A stretch of DNA of 9,473 nt from Shewanellaceae bacterium (GTDB lineage Bacteria > Pseudomonadota > Gammaproteobacteria > Enterobacterales > Shewanellaceae): positions 1-9,473 of the forward strand of contig JADHND010000052.1 in assembly GCA_016779685.1 (NCBI GenBank), read 5' to 3'. Each line of letters starts with the position of its first letter. Position 1 is the stretch's first letter. Positions 1 to 7,280 of this stretch are shown one piece after another. The translations under genes and the position numbers were made by a program. The notes under the pieces are model-generated. The model was not told the origin of the DNA. It made no database searches and worked only from the letters and a program-made list of their open reading frames with translations.

Positions 1-2301
1 CGCAATCCAGCGAACCAAAGCTTCAATCAAATGATACATCGCTGTTTGGCAACTTCTACGCGCTAATCCATCTGTTTTAGCGGTATATTGCCTGTCTTTG
101 ATGATATCTAAGTAGAAACTACCTAACTCCACCGAACAGAAGTTCATCACTTTTTGAACCACCACATGAAATTGATATTGTGCATAAGCTTCGATGATGT
201 CTTGTTGCACTTGCGCAGCGCGGCGCAAAATCCAGCGATCTAAAGCAACCATCGACTCCACATCAATCTGATCGACACTAACATCAAAGCCATTTAAATT
301 GGCCAACAAGAAGCGGGCTGTATTACGAATACGTCGATAAGAATCAGCATTTCTCTGAAACACCTCATCTGAAACCGTCATCTCTGCTGAATAATCGGTA
401 CTTGCGACCCAAAGTCTTAAAATATCAGCGCCCAGTTTGTTCACCACCTCTTTCGGCGAAAAGGTATTGCCCAAAGATTTAGACATTTTGCGCCCATGTT
501 CATCGACGGTAAAACCGTGCGTTAACACTTGCTTGTAAGGTGCCTTACCGTGAATCGCCGTGCCGATCATCAACGATGACATAAACCAGCCACGATGTTG
601 ATCGGAGCCCTCTAAATACAAATCGGGCAATTGCGCTTTAAATTCGTCACGCTGCTCTACAACGGAATGGAATGATGCACCCGCGTCAAACCAGACATCC
701 AAGATGTCCGTGACTTTGGTATAATCATCCGCCTCCTCTCCAAGTAAATCTCGAGGCTCGAGATCATACCAAGCTTGAATACCAGCAGACTCGACTAGCT
801 GCGCCACTTGTTCCATCAGTTCGAAGGTATTTGGATGCAGTGCCTCAGTTTCTTTATGAATGAAAACCGCAATGGGCACACCCCATGTCCGCTGACGTGA
901 AATACACCAATCAGGGCGACCTGCTACCATCTTCTCAATGCGCTCTTCTCCCCAACTTGGCAACCATTGGGTTTCAGCTATTTGGGTCAACGCTTGCTTA
1001 CGTAAGCTCGCTTTGTCCATCGATACAAACCACTGTGGGGTCGCTCTGAAGATAATCGGCGTTTTATGACGCCAACAATGCGGGTAGCTGTGTCGATAGG
1101 CTTCACTGTGGATCAAAGCACCACGTTGCTGCAACAAAGCGACGATATCATCATTGGTTTTAAAAACGTGCTGACCTGCAAACAAAGGTGTGTCTGATTT
1201 ATACACACCATGGTTGTTCACTGGATTAGCGACTTCCAAGCCATAATGCTGGGCAACCATAAAATCATCTAAACCATGACCAGGAGCGGTATGAACAATC
1301 CCCGTTCCCGATTCAGTGCTGACGTGTTCGCCAACAATGACAGGTACATCAAATTCGTAAAACGGATGCTGAACTCGAACGTGCTCTAAAGCCTGACCCA
1401 AGGCTTCACCCAAGACCTCATACGGCATCTCACCATAACGCTTCAAACAAGCTTCTTTTAATTCAGACGCCACCACCAAATATTGATCACCATCGGGCGT
1501 TTGCATCCGCACCAAAACATAGGTGATCTGAGCGTGAACCGCTAACGCGCGGTTGGCTGGTAATGTCCAAGGTGTGGTCGTCCAAATAACTAAGCCAATC
1601 GGGTTTTGACCGACATCGGCGATAAAGATCCGCGCCAATTTCTCTGGCTCAACGGCCATAAAAGCCACATCGATAGCTGGTGATGTTTTGTCTTCATATT
1701 CAACCTCAGCTTCAGCTAAAGCTGAACCACAATCAGTACACCAATGCACGGGCTTGACGCCCTTTTGTAAATGATCATTGTTAATGATTTTGGCGAGCGC
1801 CCGAATGGTGTTGGCTTCGGTCGAAAAATTCATCGTGAGATAGGGTTGCTCCCAGTCAGCCTGTACCCCTAGACGTTTAAACCCTTCTCGCTGAAGATCA
1901 ACTTGTTGTTGAGCATACGCACGACACTTCTCACGAAAAACCGCTTCTGTCACTTTATGACCTGGCTTACCGACTTTTTTTTCTACTTTGAGTTCAATCG
2001 GCAAACCATGACAATCCCAACCCGGTACATAAGGCGCTTGGTAACCGGATAGGGTTTTGGATTTAATAATGATGTCTTTTAAAATTTTATTTAAAGAGTG
2101 CCCTAGATGAATGTCGCCGTTAGCATACGGTGGACCATCATGTAAAATAAACATTGGCGCATCTGCTCGGCTGGCTTGTATCTGCTGGTACAATTTATCT
2201 TCTTGCCACCGTACTAATGTTTTTGGCTCTTTTTGTGCCAAATTACCGCGCATCGGAAACGACGTTTGCGGTAAATTTAAACTGGACTTATAAGCACTCA
2301 T
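1..2301 (-). CDS. ileS: Isoleucyl-tRNA synthetase, C-terminal end outside window
   Basis: This is a cytoplasmic class I aminoacyl-tRNA synthetase that charges tRNA-Ile with isoleucine and hydrolyses mischarged valine. The 767 visible codons read without an internal stop. The Rossmann catalytic core shows the HIGH motif as HLGH at residues 65-68, inside PYANGDIHLGH, and KMSKS at residues 605-609. Between them lies the CP1 editing domain, with TTTPWTLPAN near residues 241-250 and the GHGLDDF segment near 340-346. Both signature motifs sit within a few residues of their E. coli positions. E. coli IleS has 938 residues, so roughly 170 are missing, including most of the anticodon-binding domain and any C-terminal zinc site. 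The ATG start gives the usual N-terminus. A purine-rich AGAGGA lies upstream, but its 11-nt spacer is long. The gene follows ribF by 33 nt and is probably cotranscribed with it. In related bacteria lspA follows ileS; that position lies outside this window. Confidence 0.97.
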   Translation of the reverse strand, partial: MSAYKSSLNLPQTSFPMRGNLAQKEPKTLVRWQEDKLYQQIQASRADAPMFILHDGPPYANGDIHLGHSLNKILKDIIIKSKTLSGYQAPYVPGWDCHGLPIELKVEKKVGKPGHKVTEAVFREKCRAYAQQQVDLQREGFKRLGVQADWEQPYLTMNFSTEANTIRALAKIINNDHLQKGVKPVHWCTDCGSALAEAEVEYEDKTSPAIDVAFMAVEPEKLARIFIADVGQNPIGLVIWTTTPWTLPANRALAVHAQITYVLVRMQTPDGDQYLVVASELKEACLKRYGEMPYEVLGEALGQALEHVRVQHPFYEFDVPVIVGEHVSTESGTGIVHTAPGHGLDDFMVAQHYGLEVANPVNNHGVYKSDTPLFAGQHVFKTNDDIVALLQQRGALIHSEAYRHSYPHCWRHKTPIIFRATPQWFVSMDKASLRKQALTQIAETQWLPSWGEERIEKMVAGRPDWCISRQRTWGVPIAVFIHKETEALHPNTFELMEQVAQLVESAGIQAWYDLEPRDLLGEEADDYTKVTDILDVWFDAGASFHSVVEQRDEFKAQLPDLYLEGSDQHRGWFMSSLMIGTAIHGKAPYKQVLTHGFTVDEHGRKMSKSLGNTFSPKEVVNKLGADILRLWVASTDYSAEMTVSDEVFQRNADSYRRIRNTARFLLANLNGFDVSVDQIDVESMVALDRWILRRAAQVQQDIIEAYAQYQFHVVVQKVMNFCSVELGSFYLDIIKDRQYTAKTDGLARRSCQTAMYHLIEALVRWIA

Positions 2302-2334
2302 TAATTCTTACATCCTCTTCGCTGGTTGGTCTAT

Positions 2335-3273
2335 TCACTCTTTAAAATGAGCTTTCAATATGGAACGAGCATGACCAACATCGAGTTCAATTTGCTGTTT
2401 AAGCATAGATAAAGACTCAAATTGCTGTTCATCTCGTAATTTTTTTATCATAGTCACTTCGATTCGCTGTCCATATATTGATTGATCAAAATCGAATATA
2501 TGCACTTCTAACTGTTGTCCTTTGCCTTGCACTGTCGGCCTAGCGCCTATATTGGCAACACCGCATAAAACCTGACCGTCGGTATTTTTTAATGTCACCG
2601 CAAACACCCCATGCACAGGTATACTGCGCTGATGGATACCGATATTAGCGGTTGGAAAACCCAACGACCGCCCTAATTGTTGTCCGTATTGCACTTTGCC
2701 TGATACAATCCAAGGATGGCCTAGCAGTGATTCTGCTTGCTGTATCTGTCCTTGCTGTAGCAAAGATCGGATAACAGACGAACTCACTCGGTGCTTATCC
2801 ATTTGATAAGTTGCTGTATCTTCTACGTGAAACCCATTCACAGCGCTTGCTGTTGTTAAAGCCGCTATATCTCCTTCACGACCACGGCCGAAGCGAAAAT
2901 CATCGCCAACAATCAAATGACGTATTTGAAGTTTTTCAATCAACAACTCTGCTATAAACTGCTGAGCAGTCCATTGTGCAAACCGTCCATTAAAAGGTAT
3001 ACACAATAAATAATCTATCCCAAATTGACGCAGTGCTTGATATTTGTCTCGCAGCGACATCAATCTGGCTGGCGCTTGATTCTCATGGAAGAATTCCTGA
3101 GGCTGCGGCTCAAAAATCATCACCACAGTCGGACGTTCATATGCTTCAGCACGCCGCTTCATCGTTTCTAACACGAAATGATGTCCCAAATGGACGCCAT
3201 CAAAATTTCCAATGGTTAAAACACAATCACGATGTTGAGCTTGGATATTATAAATGCCACGAATCAATTCCAT
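2335..3273 (-). CDS. ribF: Bifunctional riboflavin kinase / FAD synthetase
   Basis: The enzyme phosphorylates riboflavin to FMN and then adenylylates FMN to FAD, in the cytoplasm. From the preferred start it has 312 residues, against 313 in E. coli RibF. The N-terminal nucleotidyltransferase (FAD synthetase) domain shows TIGNFDGVHLGHH at residues 20-32, VGDDFRFGRGREG near 122-134 and RVSSSVIR near 162-169. The C-terminal riboflavin kinase domain carries GRSLGFPTANI at 201-211. The open frame continues six codons upstream to an ATG at 3291. I prefer the ATG at 3273 because it gives MELIRGIYN, matching MKLIRGIHN of E. coli. It also leaves a leader after the predicted promoter at 3308-3313, whereas the upstream ATG would be only about 10 nt from the transcription start. 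Neither ATG has a strong Shine-Dalgarno sequence. ileS follows after 33 nt; the ribF-ileS pairing is common in gammaproteobacteria. Confidence 0.95.
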   Translation of the reverse strand: MELIRGIYNIQAQHRDCVLTIGNFDGVHLGHHFVLETMKRRAEAYERPTVVMIFEPQPQEFFHENQAPARLMSLRDKYQALRQFGIDYLLCIPFNGRFAQWTAQQFIAELLIEKLQIRHLIVGDDFRFGRGREGDIAALTTASAVNGFHVEDTATYQMDKHRVSSSVIRSLLQQGQIQQAESLLGHPWIVSGKVQYGQQLGRSLGFPTANIGIHQRSIPVHGVFAVTLKNTDGQVLCGVANIGARPTVQGKGQQLEVHIFDFDQSIYGQRIEVTMIKKLRDEQQFESLSMLKQQIELDVGHARSILKAHFKE

Positions 3274-3307
3274 AAAAAAACCGAGGCTCATTATTAAAAA
3301 TGAAGGT

Positions 3308-3313
3308 ATTATA
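3308..3313 (-). promoter_or_regulatory. Probable -10 box of a ribF-ileS promoter
   Basis: On the minus strand the murJ-ribF gap contains a perfect TATAAT, placing a transcription start near 3301. The -35 region is poor: CTGAAT at a 17-nt spacing matches TTGACA at only three positions, and there is no extended TGn. It would drive ribF and ileS independently of murJ. The -10 is seen directly; promoter activity is inferred. Confidence 0.5.
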
Positions 3314-3395
3314 TCCGAAAATCATGCATTATTCAGCCAGCAACAGTAAGATTTTACAAAGAATTTGAGTTTCATTGTTGACATCTAAGCTTTCC

Positions 3396-3421
3396 AACCA
3401 ATAAAAATCAGCTTATTGGTT
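3396..3421 (-). repeat. AT-rich hairpin overlapping the murJ stop codon
   Basis: A perfect 9-bp inverted repeat (AACCAATAA at 3396-3404, TTATTGGTT at 3413-3421) with an 8-nt loop spans the last murJ codons and the TGA stop. On the minus strand it is followed by GGAAAGC rather than a T run, so it is not a standard intrinsic terminator. It could slow 3' decay or weakly attenuate read-through into ribF, or be a chance consequence of AT-rich sequence. Confidence 0.4.
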
Positions 3422-4964
3422 TCAATAAGTGTTTATGACCTTGTTGAAGCCAAAAGCCAATCGCAAAAGTGAACGCACCTAAGGTGATTAAAATGGCTAA
3501 GCGCCAGACCCTTTCTTGAAAGGACATACTTAACCACAACGCAAAAGATGGATTGAAGTAATTAATCACCATCACCATACCAAGACATGCCAGCAAAACC
3601 TTAAACAAAACCAAACCACAACCCCGAGAAAATTGGTAAATTCCCTGCTGATGTAAACCATAATACAGCAACAGCATATTAACCCATGCAGACAAAGAAG
3701 TGGCCATAGCCAAGCCCACATAGCCAAAGGGAATAGCTAAAATCGCATTAAAAAAGATATTAGTACACATGGCAATGATGCCATATTTCACCGGAGACTT
3801 GGTATCTTGGCGGGAAAAAAACCCAGTTGCCAAAATCTTGACCACCATTAAACTCCATAAACCAACCGCATACGCACATAGGCTCATTGAAGCCATCTGC
3901 ACATCAACTTCGGTAAAAGCCCCACGCATGAACAAGACCATAAGCATAGGCTTGGCGAGTAAAAACATCCCAACCATCGCAGGCAAGCCCAGGGCGGTGA
4001 CACTATATATACCCCAGCGAAGCGTTACCGCAAACGCTTGCCCATCTCCGCGAAGAAAACGCTGCGACAACGTAGGTAAAATCACCGTCGCTATGGCGAT
4101 ACCAAACAAACCCAAAGGAAATTCAAGTAATCTATCTGAATAGTACAACCAGCTAATCGAGCCAGTCACCAGATAAGAAGCAATAATGGTGTCAAACAGC
4201 AAATTAATCTGTGATACCGAGACGCCCAACAACGCTGGAAGCATTAATTGTCGTATTTTAACCACCCCCGGATAAAACCATCCCCAGCGAGGTCTCACCA
4301 ACATATTTTCTCGCCAGAGAAAAGGAATTTGAAATAAGAGCTGCACCAAGCCACCGATAAACACGCCCCACGCAAGCGCCACCTCTGGTTGCCCTACATA
4401 AGGCGTTAACAGCCAAGCACAGCCTATCATGCTCACATTGAGCAATGCCGGCGTAAATGCGGCTATCGCAAACTTACCTAAAGTGTTCAAGATGGCACCC
4501 ATTAAAGCCACGAAAACAATGAACAAAAGGTAGGGAAACGTGAGCTTCAACAAGAAGGATGCTAAGACAAACTTATGACCTTGGGGATCACCTTGCAGAT
4601 AAGCCATAAACCAACCATTTGCAAATAAGGCAATGACAGCTGAAGACCCCAAAACGCCTAGAAGCGTCACCCCACTAACCACCCATCCAAGCGTACCGGA
4701 TACATGTGCAATTAATAGCTTGACTTCATCTGGTTTATTTTCTTGATATTCGGTTAAAACGGGAACAAAGGCTTGATTAAAGGCTCCTTCAGCAAATAAG
4801 CGACGCAGGAAATTGGGAATTTTATTAGCCAACAAGAAAACATCAGCGCCAGCACCAGCCCCAACAATATGCGCAATCACAACATCTCGAATCAACCCTA
4901 AAATACGGGAAATTAGCGTCATGCTGCTCACAACAAATCCTGAGCGAACTAATTTATTGGACAC
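3408..4964 (-). CDS. murJ: Lipid II flippase MurJ (MviN), peptidoglycan synthesis
   Basis: MurJ is a polytopic inner-membrane protein of the MOP superfamily that moves lipid II to the periplasmic face for cell wall assembly. The 518 residues compare with 511 in E. coli. The opening SSMTLISRILGLIRD and the LRRLFAEGAFNQAFVP stretch are the most conserved parts of the family. Arg20, Arg26 and Arg54 line up with the functionally important Arg18, Arg24 and Arg52 of E. coli, and Arg278 in SWLYYSDRLLEFP with Arg270. Alternating long hydrophobic segments are consistent with the usual 14 membrane helices. The start is GTG at 4964, supported by a TGAGGG Shine-Dalgarno at 4971-4976 with a 6-nt spacer; no in-frame ATG offers a better N-terminus. 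It heads the leftward block ahead of ribF, separated by about 134 nt that contain a separate promoter candidate. It is divergent from rpsT. Confidence 0.96.
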   Translation of the reverse strand: MSNKLVRSGFVVSSMTLISRILGLIRDVVIAHIVGAGAGADVFLLANKIPNFLRRLFAEGAFNQAFVPVLTEYQENKPDEVKLLIAHVSGTLGWVVSGVTLLGVLGSSAVIALFANGWFMAYLQGDPQGHKFVLASFLLKLTFPYLLFIVFVALMGAILNTLGKFAIAAFTPALLNVSMIGCAWLLTPYVGQPEVALAWGVFIGGLVQLLFQIPFLWRENMLVRPRWGWFYPGVVKIRQLMLPALLGVSVSQINLLFDTIIASYLVTGSISWLYYSDRLLEFPLGLFGIAIATVILPTLSQRFLRGDGQAFAVTLRWGIYSVTALGLPAMVGMFLLAKPMLMVLFMRGAFTEVDVQMASMSLCAYAVGLWSLMVVKILATGFFSRQDTKSPVKYGIIAMCTNIFFNAILAIPFGYVGLAMATSLSAWVNMLLLYYGLHQQGIYQFSRGCGLVLFKVLLACLGMVMVINYFNPSFALWLSMSFQERVWRLAILITLGAFTFAIGFWLQQGHKHLLKPIS

Positions 4965-4970
4965 AAAAAA

Positions 4971-4976
4971 CCCTCA
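4971..4976 (-). promoter_or_regulatory. Ribosome binding site deciding the murJ GTG start
   Basis: On the minus strand TGAGGG lies 6 nt before the GTG codon, the spacer being six T residues. This is the only good Shine-Dalgarno near the murJ N-terminus and fixes GTG as the start. Confidence 0.75.
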
Positions 4977-5002
4977 AATATTCATATAGAAGCATTAGAT
5001 AA

Positions 5003-5064
5003 CACATGATGCTCTCATGTGATGCCCCGCTGACGGGCTGAGTGGGGCCGAGCAACACACATGA
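5003..5064. repeat. Overlapping inverted repeats upstream of murJ
   Basis: CACATGA occurs at 5003-5009 and again at 5058-5064, and its complement TCATGTG lies at 5015-5021. The central copy can therefore pair with either outer copy: a tight hairpin with a 5-nt loop, or a long stem enclosing GCCCC (5024-5028) and GGGGC (5044-5048). A small CCCG/CGGG stem with a CTGA loop sits inside at 5026-5037. The cluster is GC-rich within AT-rich flanks and ends about 39 nt before the murJ start. It could be a structured murJ leader, a regulator site or a dispersed repeat. The pairing is seen directly; any function is inferred. Confidence 0.55.
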
Positions 5065-5179
5065 CGCCACTCTTTAGCGGATTCTACCCACTTGATTTTA
5101 AATATAGCTATCGATTGCTAAATAAGGTCTCAATTCTACCATTTAATAGAAATAAATCTATGTATTCGCTAGATAAATA

Positions 5180-5208
5180 TTGACAAAGAGCCTAAAAAAG
5201 GGCATATT
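5180..5208 (+). promoter_or_regulatory. Sigma-70 promoter of rpsT
   Basis: A perfect -35 TTGACA at 5180-5185 is followed after exactly 17 nt by CATATT at 5203-5208, which matches four of six -10 positions. The predicted start near 5215 leaves a leader of about 39 nt. The preceding 80 bp are AT-rich, as expected of an UP element at a ribosomal protein promoter. Confidence 0.75.
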
Positions 5209-5241
5209 TGACGTAATTTTTCAAATTCACAAAATTAAGTT

Positions 5242-5246
5242 AGGAG
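5242..5246 (+). promoter_or_regulatory. Ribosome binding site supporting the rpsT TTG start
   Basis: AGGAG lies 7 nt before the TTG codon. It is a strong Shine-Dalgarno in front of a weak start codon, and the following codons give the exact S20 N-terminus, so TTG is the start. Confidence 0.85.
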
Positions 5247-5253
5247 TTGCATT

Positions 5254-5517
5254 TTGGCTAATATCAAATCTGCAAAAAAACGTGCCTTACAATCAGAAAA
5301 GCGCCGTCAGCACAATGCTAGCCGTAAGTCTATGATGCGTACGTACATGAAAAAGCTCATCAGTGCCATCGAAAATGGTAACAAAGAAGCAGCCGTAGAA
5401 GGTTTTGCAAAGGTTCAGATCATTCTTGATCGTTTTGCTACTAAAGGTCTTATTCACAAGAACAAGGCTGCACGCCATAAGAGCAAATTTAATGCTCAGA
5501 TCAAAGCGATGGCATGA
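5254..5517 (+). CDS. rpsT: 30S ribosomal protein S20
   Basis: S20 is a primary 16S rRNA-binding protein of the small subunit. The 87-residue length equals E. coli S20 and the sequence aligns end to end: ANIKSAKKRALQSEKRR at the N-terminus, HNASRKSMMRTYMKK in the middle and KGLIHKNKAARHKS near the C-terminus. The protein is rich in Lys and Arg and lacks cysteine and tryptophan. The start codon is TTG, with AGGAG 7 nt upstream. E. coli rpsT also starts with UUG, and there the poor initiation codon contributes to translational autoregulation by S20; the same control is inferred here. The gene has its own promoter and ends at a strong hairpin terminator, so it is probably monocistronic. It is divergent from murJ and convergent with the symporter gene. 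Confidence 0.98.
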   Translation: MANIKSAKKRALQSEKRRQHNASRKSMMRTYMKKLISAIENGNKEAAVEGFAKVQIILDRFATKGLIHKNKAARHKSKFNAQIKAMA

Positions 5518-5538
5518 GACTGATTACCAGCAGTCAAT

Positions 5539-5570
5539 AAAAAAACCAGAATTTCGATTCTGGTTTTTTT
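5539..5570. terminator. Bidirectional intrinsic terminator between rpsT and agcS
   Basis: A perfect 14-bp stem (AAAAAAACCAGAAT with ATTCTGGTTTTTTT) closes on a TTCG tetraloop at 5553-5556. The top strand ends in seven T residues, and the A run gives the same on the bottom strand. It lies 21 nt after both the rpsT stop and the convergent symporter stop, so it can terminate both transcripts. The UUCG loop forms as the stable tetraloop only in the plus-strand RNA; in the minus-strand RNA the loop is CGAA. Confidence 0.92.
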
Positions 5571-5591
5571 GGGTCTCATGATACTGAACGA

Positions 5592-7016
5592 CTACAACTT
5601 ACGACCTTTCCACACATTCCCTTTTACTTTCTTCAGCTCTGGAAACTTAGATGAGCTAAAGGTAGGCATCTTCCCTTCTTTGAGCTGCTCTATATAATCC
5701 TGGATTACCTTAACCGCAACCCCTGATAATAAGATTAAAGACAAGATATTAATCAATACCATAAAGCCCATTGACACATCTGCTAAATTCCATATCAGCT
5801 TAAGCTCAGCAACCGAACCAAACATAACCATTGCTAATACACTGATTTTAAAAGGTAAAATAAACTTAAGACCTTTGTTGGTTAAAAACATGACATTGGT
5901 CTCAGCATAAGAGTAATTGGCAACAATGGTGGTGAAACAAAAGAGAAAGATAGCGAAAGTTAAAAACATAGCGCTCCAATCGCCCATCTCTGACTGTAAT
6001 GCATGCTGTAGCAATGCAACACCATTCATTGAGCCAGCTAATTCATGCGCATCGGTTAATATGATAATGGCAGCTGAGGCGGTACAAATGATGATGGTAT
6101 CAAAAAAGACACCTATCATCTGCACAAAACCTTGAGATGCTGGATGATTCGGTGTTGGTGCTGCACTGGCTGCGATGTTAGCTGCGCTACCCATACCAGC
6201 TTCATTTGAAAATAAGCCTCGAGCAATACCGCTTTGCATCGCCTGAGCTAGGGTGTACGCAACCCCACCAGCAACCGCTTCCCGCAATCCAAAAGCACTT
6301 TCAACAATCAACATAATAGCGGCAGGTACTTGGGAGAAATTCGTGACGATGACCACCAAAGCAATCAATAAATACAAACCCGCCATCACCGGAACAATAA
6401 TCGTTGCGGTTTTAGCAACTCGGCGAAAACCACCCATAATCACAACAGCAGTGCCCACAACTAAGGCCAAGCCCACCAGAACAGTATCCCATTGAAAGGC
6501 GCTGTGTAAAGCCGCGCTGATGGTGTTCGCTTGAAGCGCAATAAAGGCCCAACCAAAAGAAATAATCAAAAATACTGAAAACAGCAACCCCATCCAGCGT
6601 TGCCCTAAACCACGTTCCATATAATATGCAGGCCCACCTCGAAAATCGCCTTTATCATCCTTTATTTTATAGATTTGAGCCAAGGTAGACTCAATCATCG
6701 CCGTCGCCATTCCGAATAGAGCAATGACCCACATCCAAAAAATGGCGCCTGGTCCGCCTGCAACAATCGCTACGGCAACACCGGCCATATTTCCTGTACC
6801 GACACGAGCGGCCATTGAGGTAAAAAACACTTCCGCAGACGATAGACCTTCATCCGAACTGCGACTTAAACTTAATACTTTAAAGCCATGCCGAAAATAT
6901 CTAAACTGAGCAAATCCGGTACGAACCGTAAAAAAGAGTCCGACGGCGACCAACACAAACATCAATAAATTTCCCCAGAGAAGATTATTGAGTATATTGA
7001 TTATGTTGTCTATCAT
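5592..7016 (-). CDS. Sodium:alanine/glycine symporter, AgcS family
   Basis: This is an inner-membrane cotransporter that imports alanine and/or glycine with sodium or protons (alanine or glycine:cation symporter family, relatives called AlsT, DagA or YaaJ). The 474 residues show family hallmarks: RVGTGNMAGVAVAI near 71-84, with the conserved Asn76; GGPGAIFWMWV at 87-97; RGGPAYYMERGLG near 126-138; and LFSNEAGMGSAANIA in the second half. Hydrophobic segments alternate through the whole length, consistent with about 10 to 12 membrane helices, and the C-terminus is a short Lys-rich tail. The ATG start has AAGGTGG at 7023-7029 with a 6-nt spacer. No operon partner is visible: it shares a terminator with convergent rpsT and is divergent from tal. 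Substrate choice between alanine and glycine cannot be read from sequence. I saw no glycine riboswitch in its leader. Confidence 0.93.
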   Translation of the reverse strand: MIDNIINILNNLLWGNLLMFVLVAVGLFFTVRTGFAQFRYFRHGFKVLSLSRSSDEGLSSAEVFFTSMAARVGTGNMAGVAVAIVAGGPGAIFWMWVIALFGMATAMIESTLAQIYKIKDDKGDFRGGPAYYMERGLGQRWMGLLFSVFLIISFGWAFIALQANTISAALHSAFQWDTVLVGLALVVGTAVVIMGGFRRVAKTATIIVPVMAGLYLLIALVVIVTNFSQVPAAIMLIVESAFGLREAVAGGVAYTLAQAMQSGIARGLFSNEAGMGSAANIAASAAPTPNHPASQGFVQMIGVFFDTIIICTASAAIIILTDAHELAGSMNGVALLQHALQSEMGDWSAMFLTFAIFLFCFTTIVANYSYAETNVMFLTNKGLKFILPFKISVLAMVMFGSVAELKLIWNLADVSMGFMVLINILSLILLSGVAVKVIQDYIEQLKEGKMPTFSSSKFPELKKVKGNVWKGRKL

Positions 7017-7140
7017 CTTTAACCACCTTGCTTTTTTAGAAAACTATTGTTTCTATTTAATTGTTATAATTATATTTTTAAAAAGATTGATGCTAATTAA
7101 TCATGCTTAAGTAGATTTATCAACCTTATCACTTATTGAT
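7017..7140 (-). promoter_or_regulatory. AT-rich upstream region with probable symporter promoter
   Basis: The bottom strand of this very AT-rich stretch has TATAAT at 7069-7074, but no recognisable -35 at the proper distance. A TTGATA lies further upstream, near 7118-7123, with only poor -10 partners. An imperfect palindrome around GCTAATTAATC (7092-7102) could be an operator. The exact promoter is uncertain; AAGGTGG at 7023-7029 is the ribosome binding site. Confidence 0.35.
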
Positions 7141-7266
7141 TCTATCGGCGATCACACTATAAACTATAGTACCGACATAGCCTAAATGCTCCCGTTTGTA
7201 CGCAAAATGAGTCGGTGACCTCATCATTCACCAAGCCTAAGGATGCACTCTCAAAAGCACAGAACA

Positions 7267-7280
7267 TTAAATGCATTTAA
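7267..7280. repeat. Perfect 14-bp palindrome TTAAATGCATTTAA
   Basis: The sequence equals its own reverse complement and directly abuts the inverted-repeat segment that begins at 7281. It could be an operator for a dimeric regulator or an insertion target, or chance in AT-rich DNA. Confidence 0.5.

Noticed and set aside
2308..2313. ATG-TAA minicistron just upstream of ileS on the minus strand
   Set aside because: The purine-rich AGAGG touches this ATG, too close to serve it. It is more simply a chance pair of codons within the ileS ribosome binding region.
2111..2345. Short plus-strand open frames over the ileS start
   Set aside because: They are antisense to the conserved HIGH-motif region of ileS and show no ribosome binding site or family likeness.
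3769..4143. 124-residue plus-strand open frame within murJ
   Set aside because: It is antisense to strongly conserved MurJ sequence; the apparent length comes from the codon pattern of the real gene.
5208..5236. Second rpsT promoter (TTGACG with AAAATT at 17 nt)
   Set aside because: The -10 matches only three of six positions, and the implied start would fall within the Shine-Dalgarno sequence. The promoter at 5180-5208 is far better.
7017..7160. Glycine riboswitch in the symporter leader
   Set aside because: Such riboswitches often precede this transporter family, but the leader is AT-rich and lacks the conserved GC-rich paired core expected of the class.
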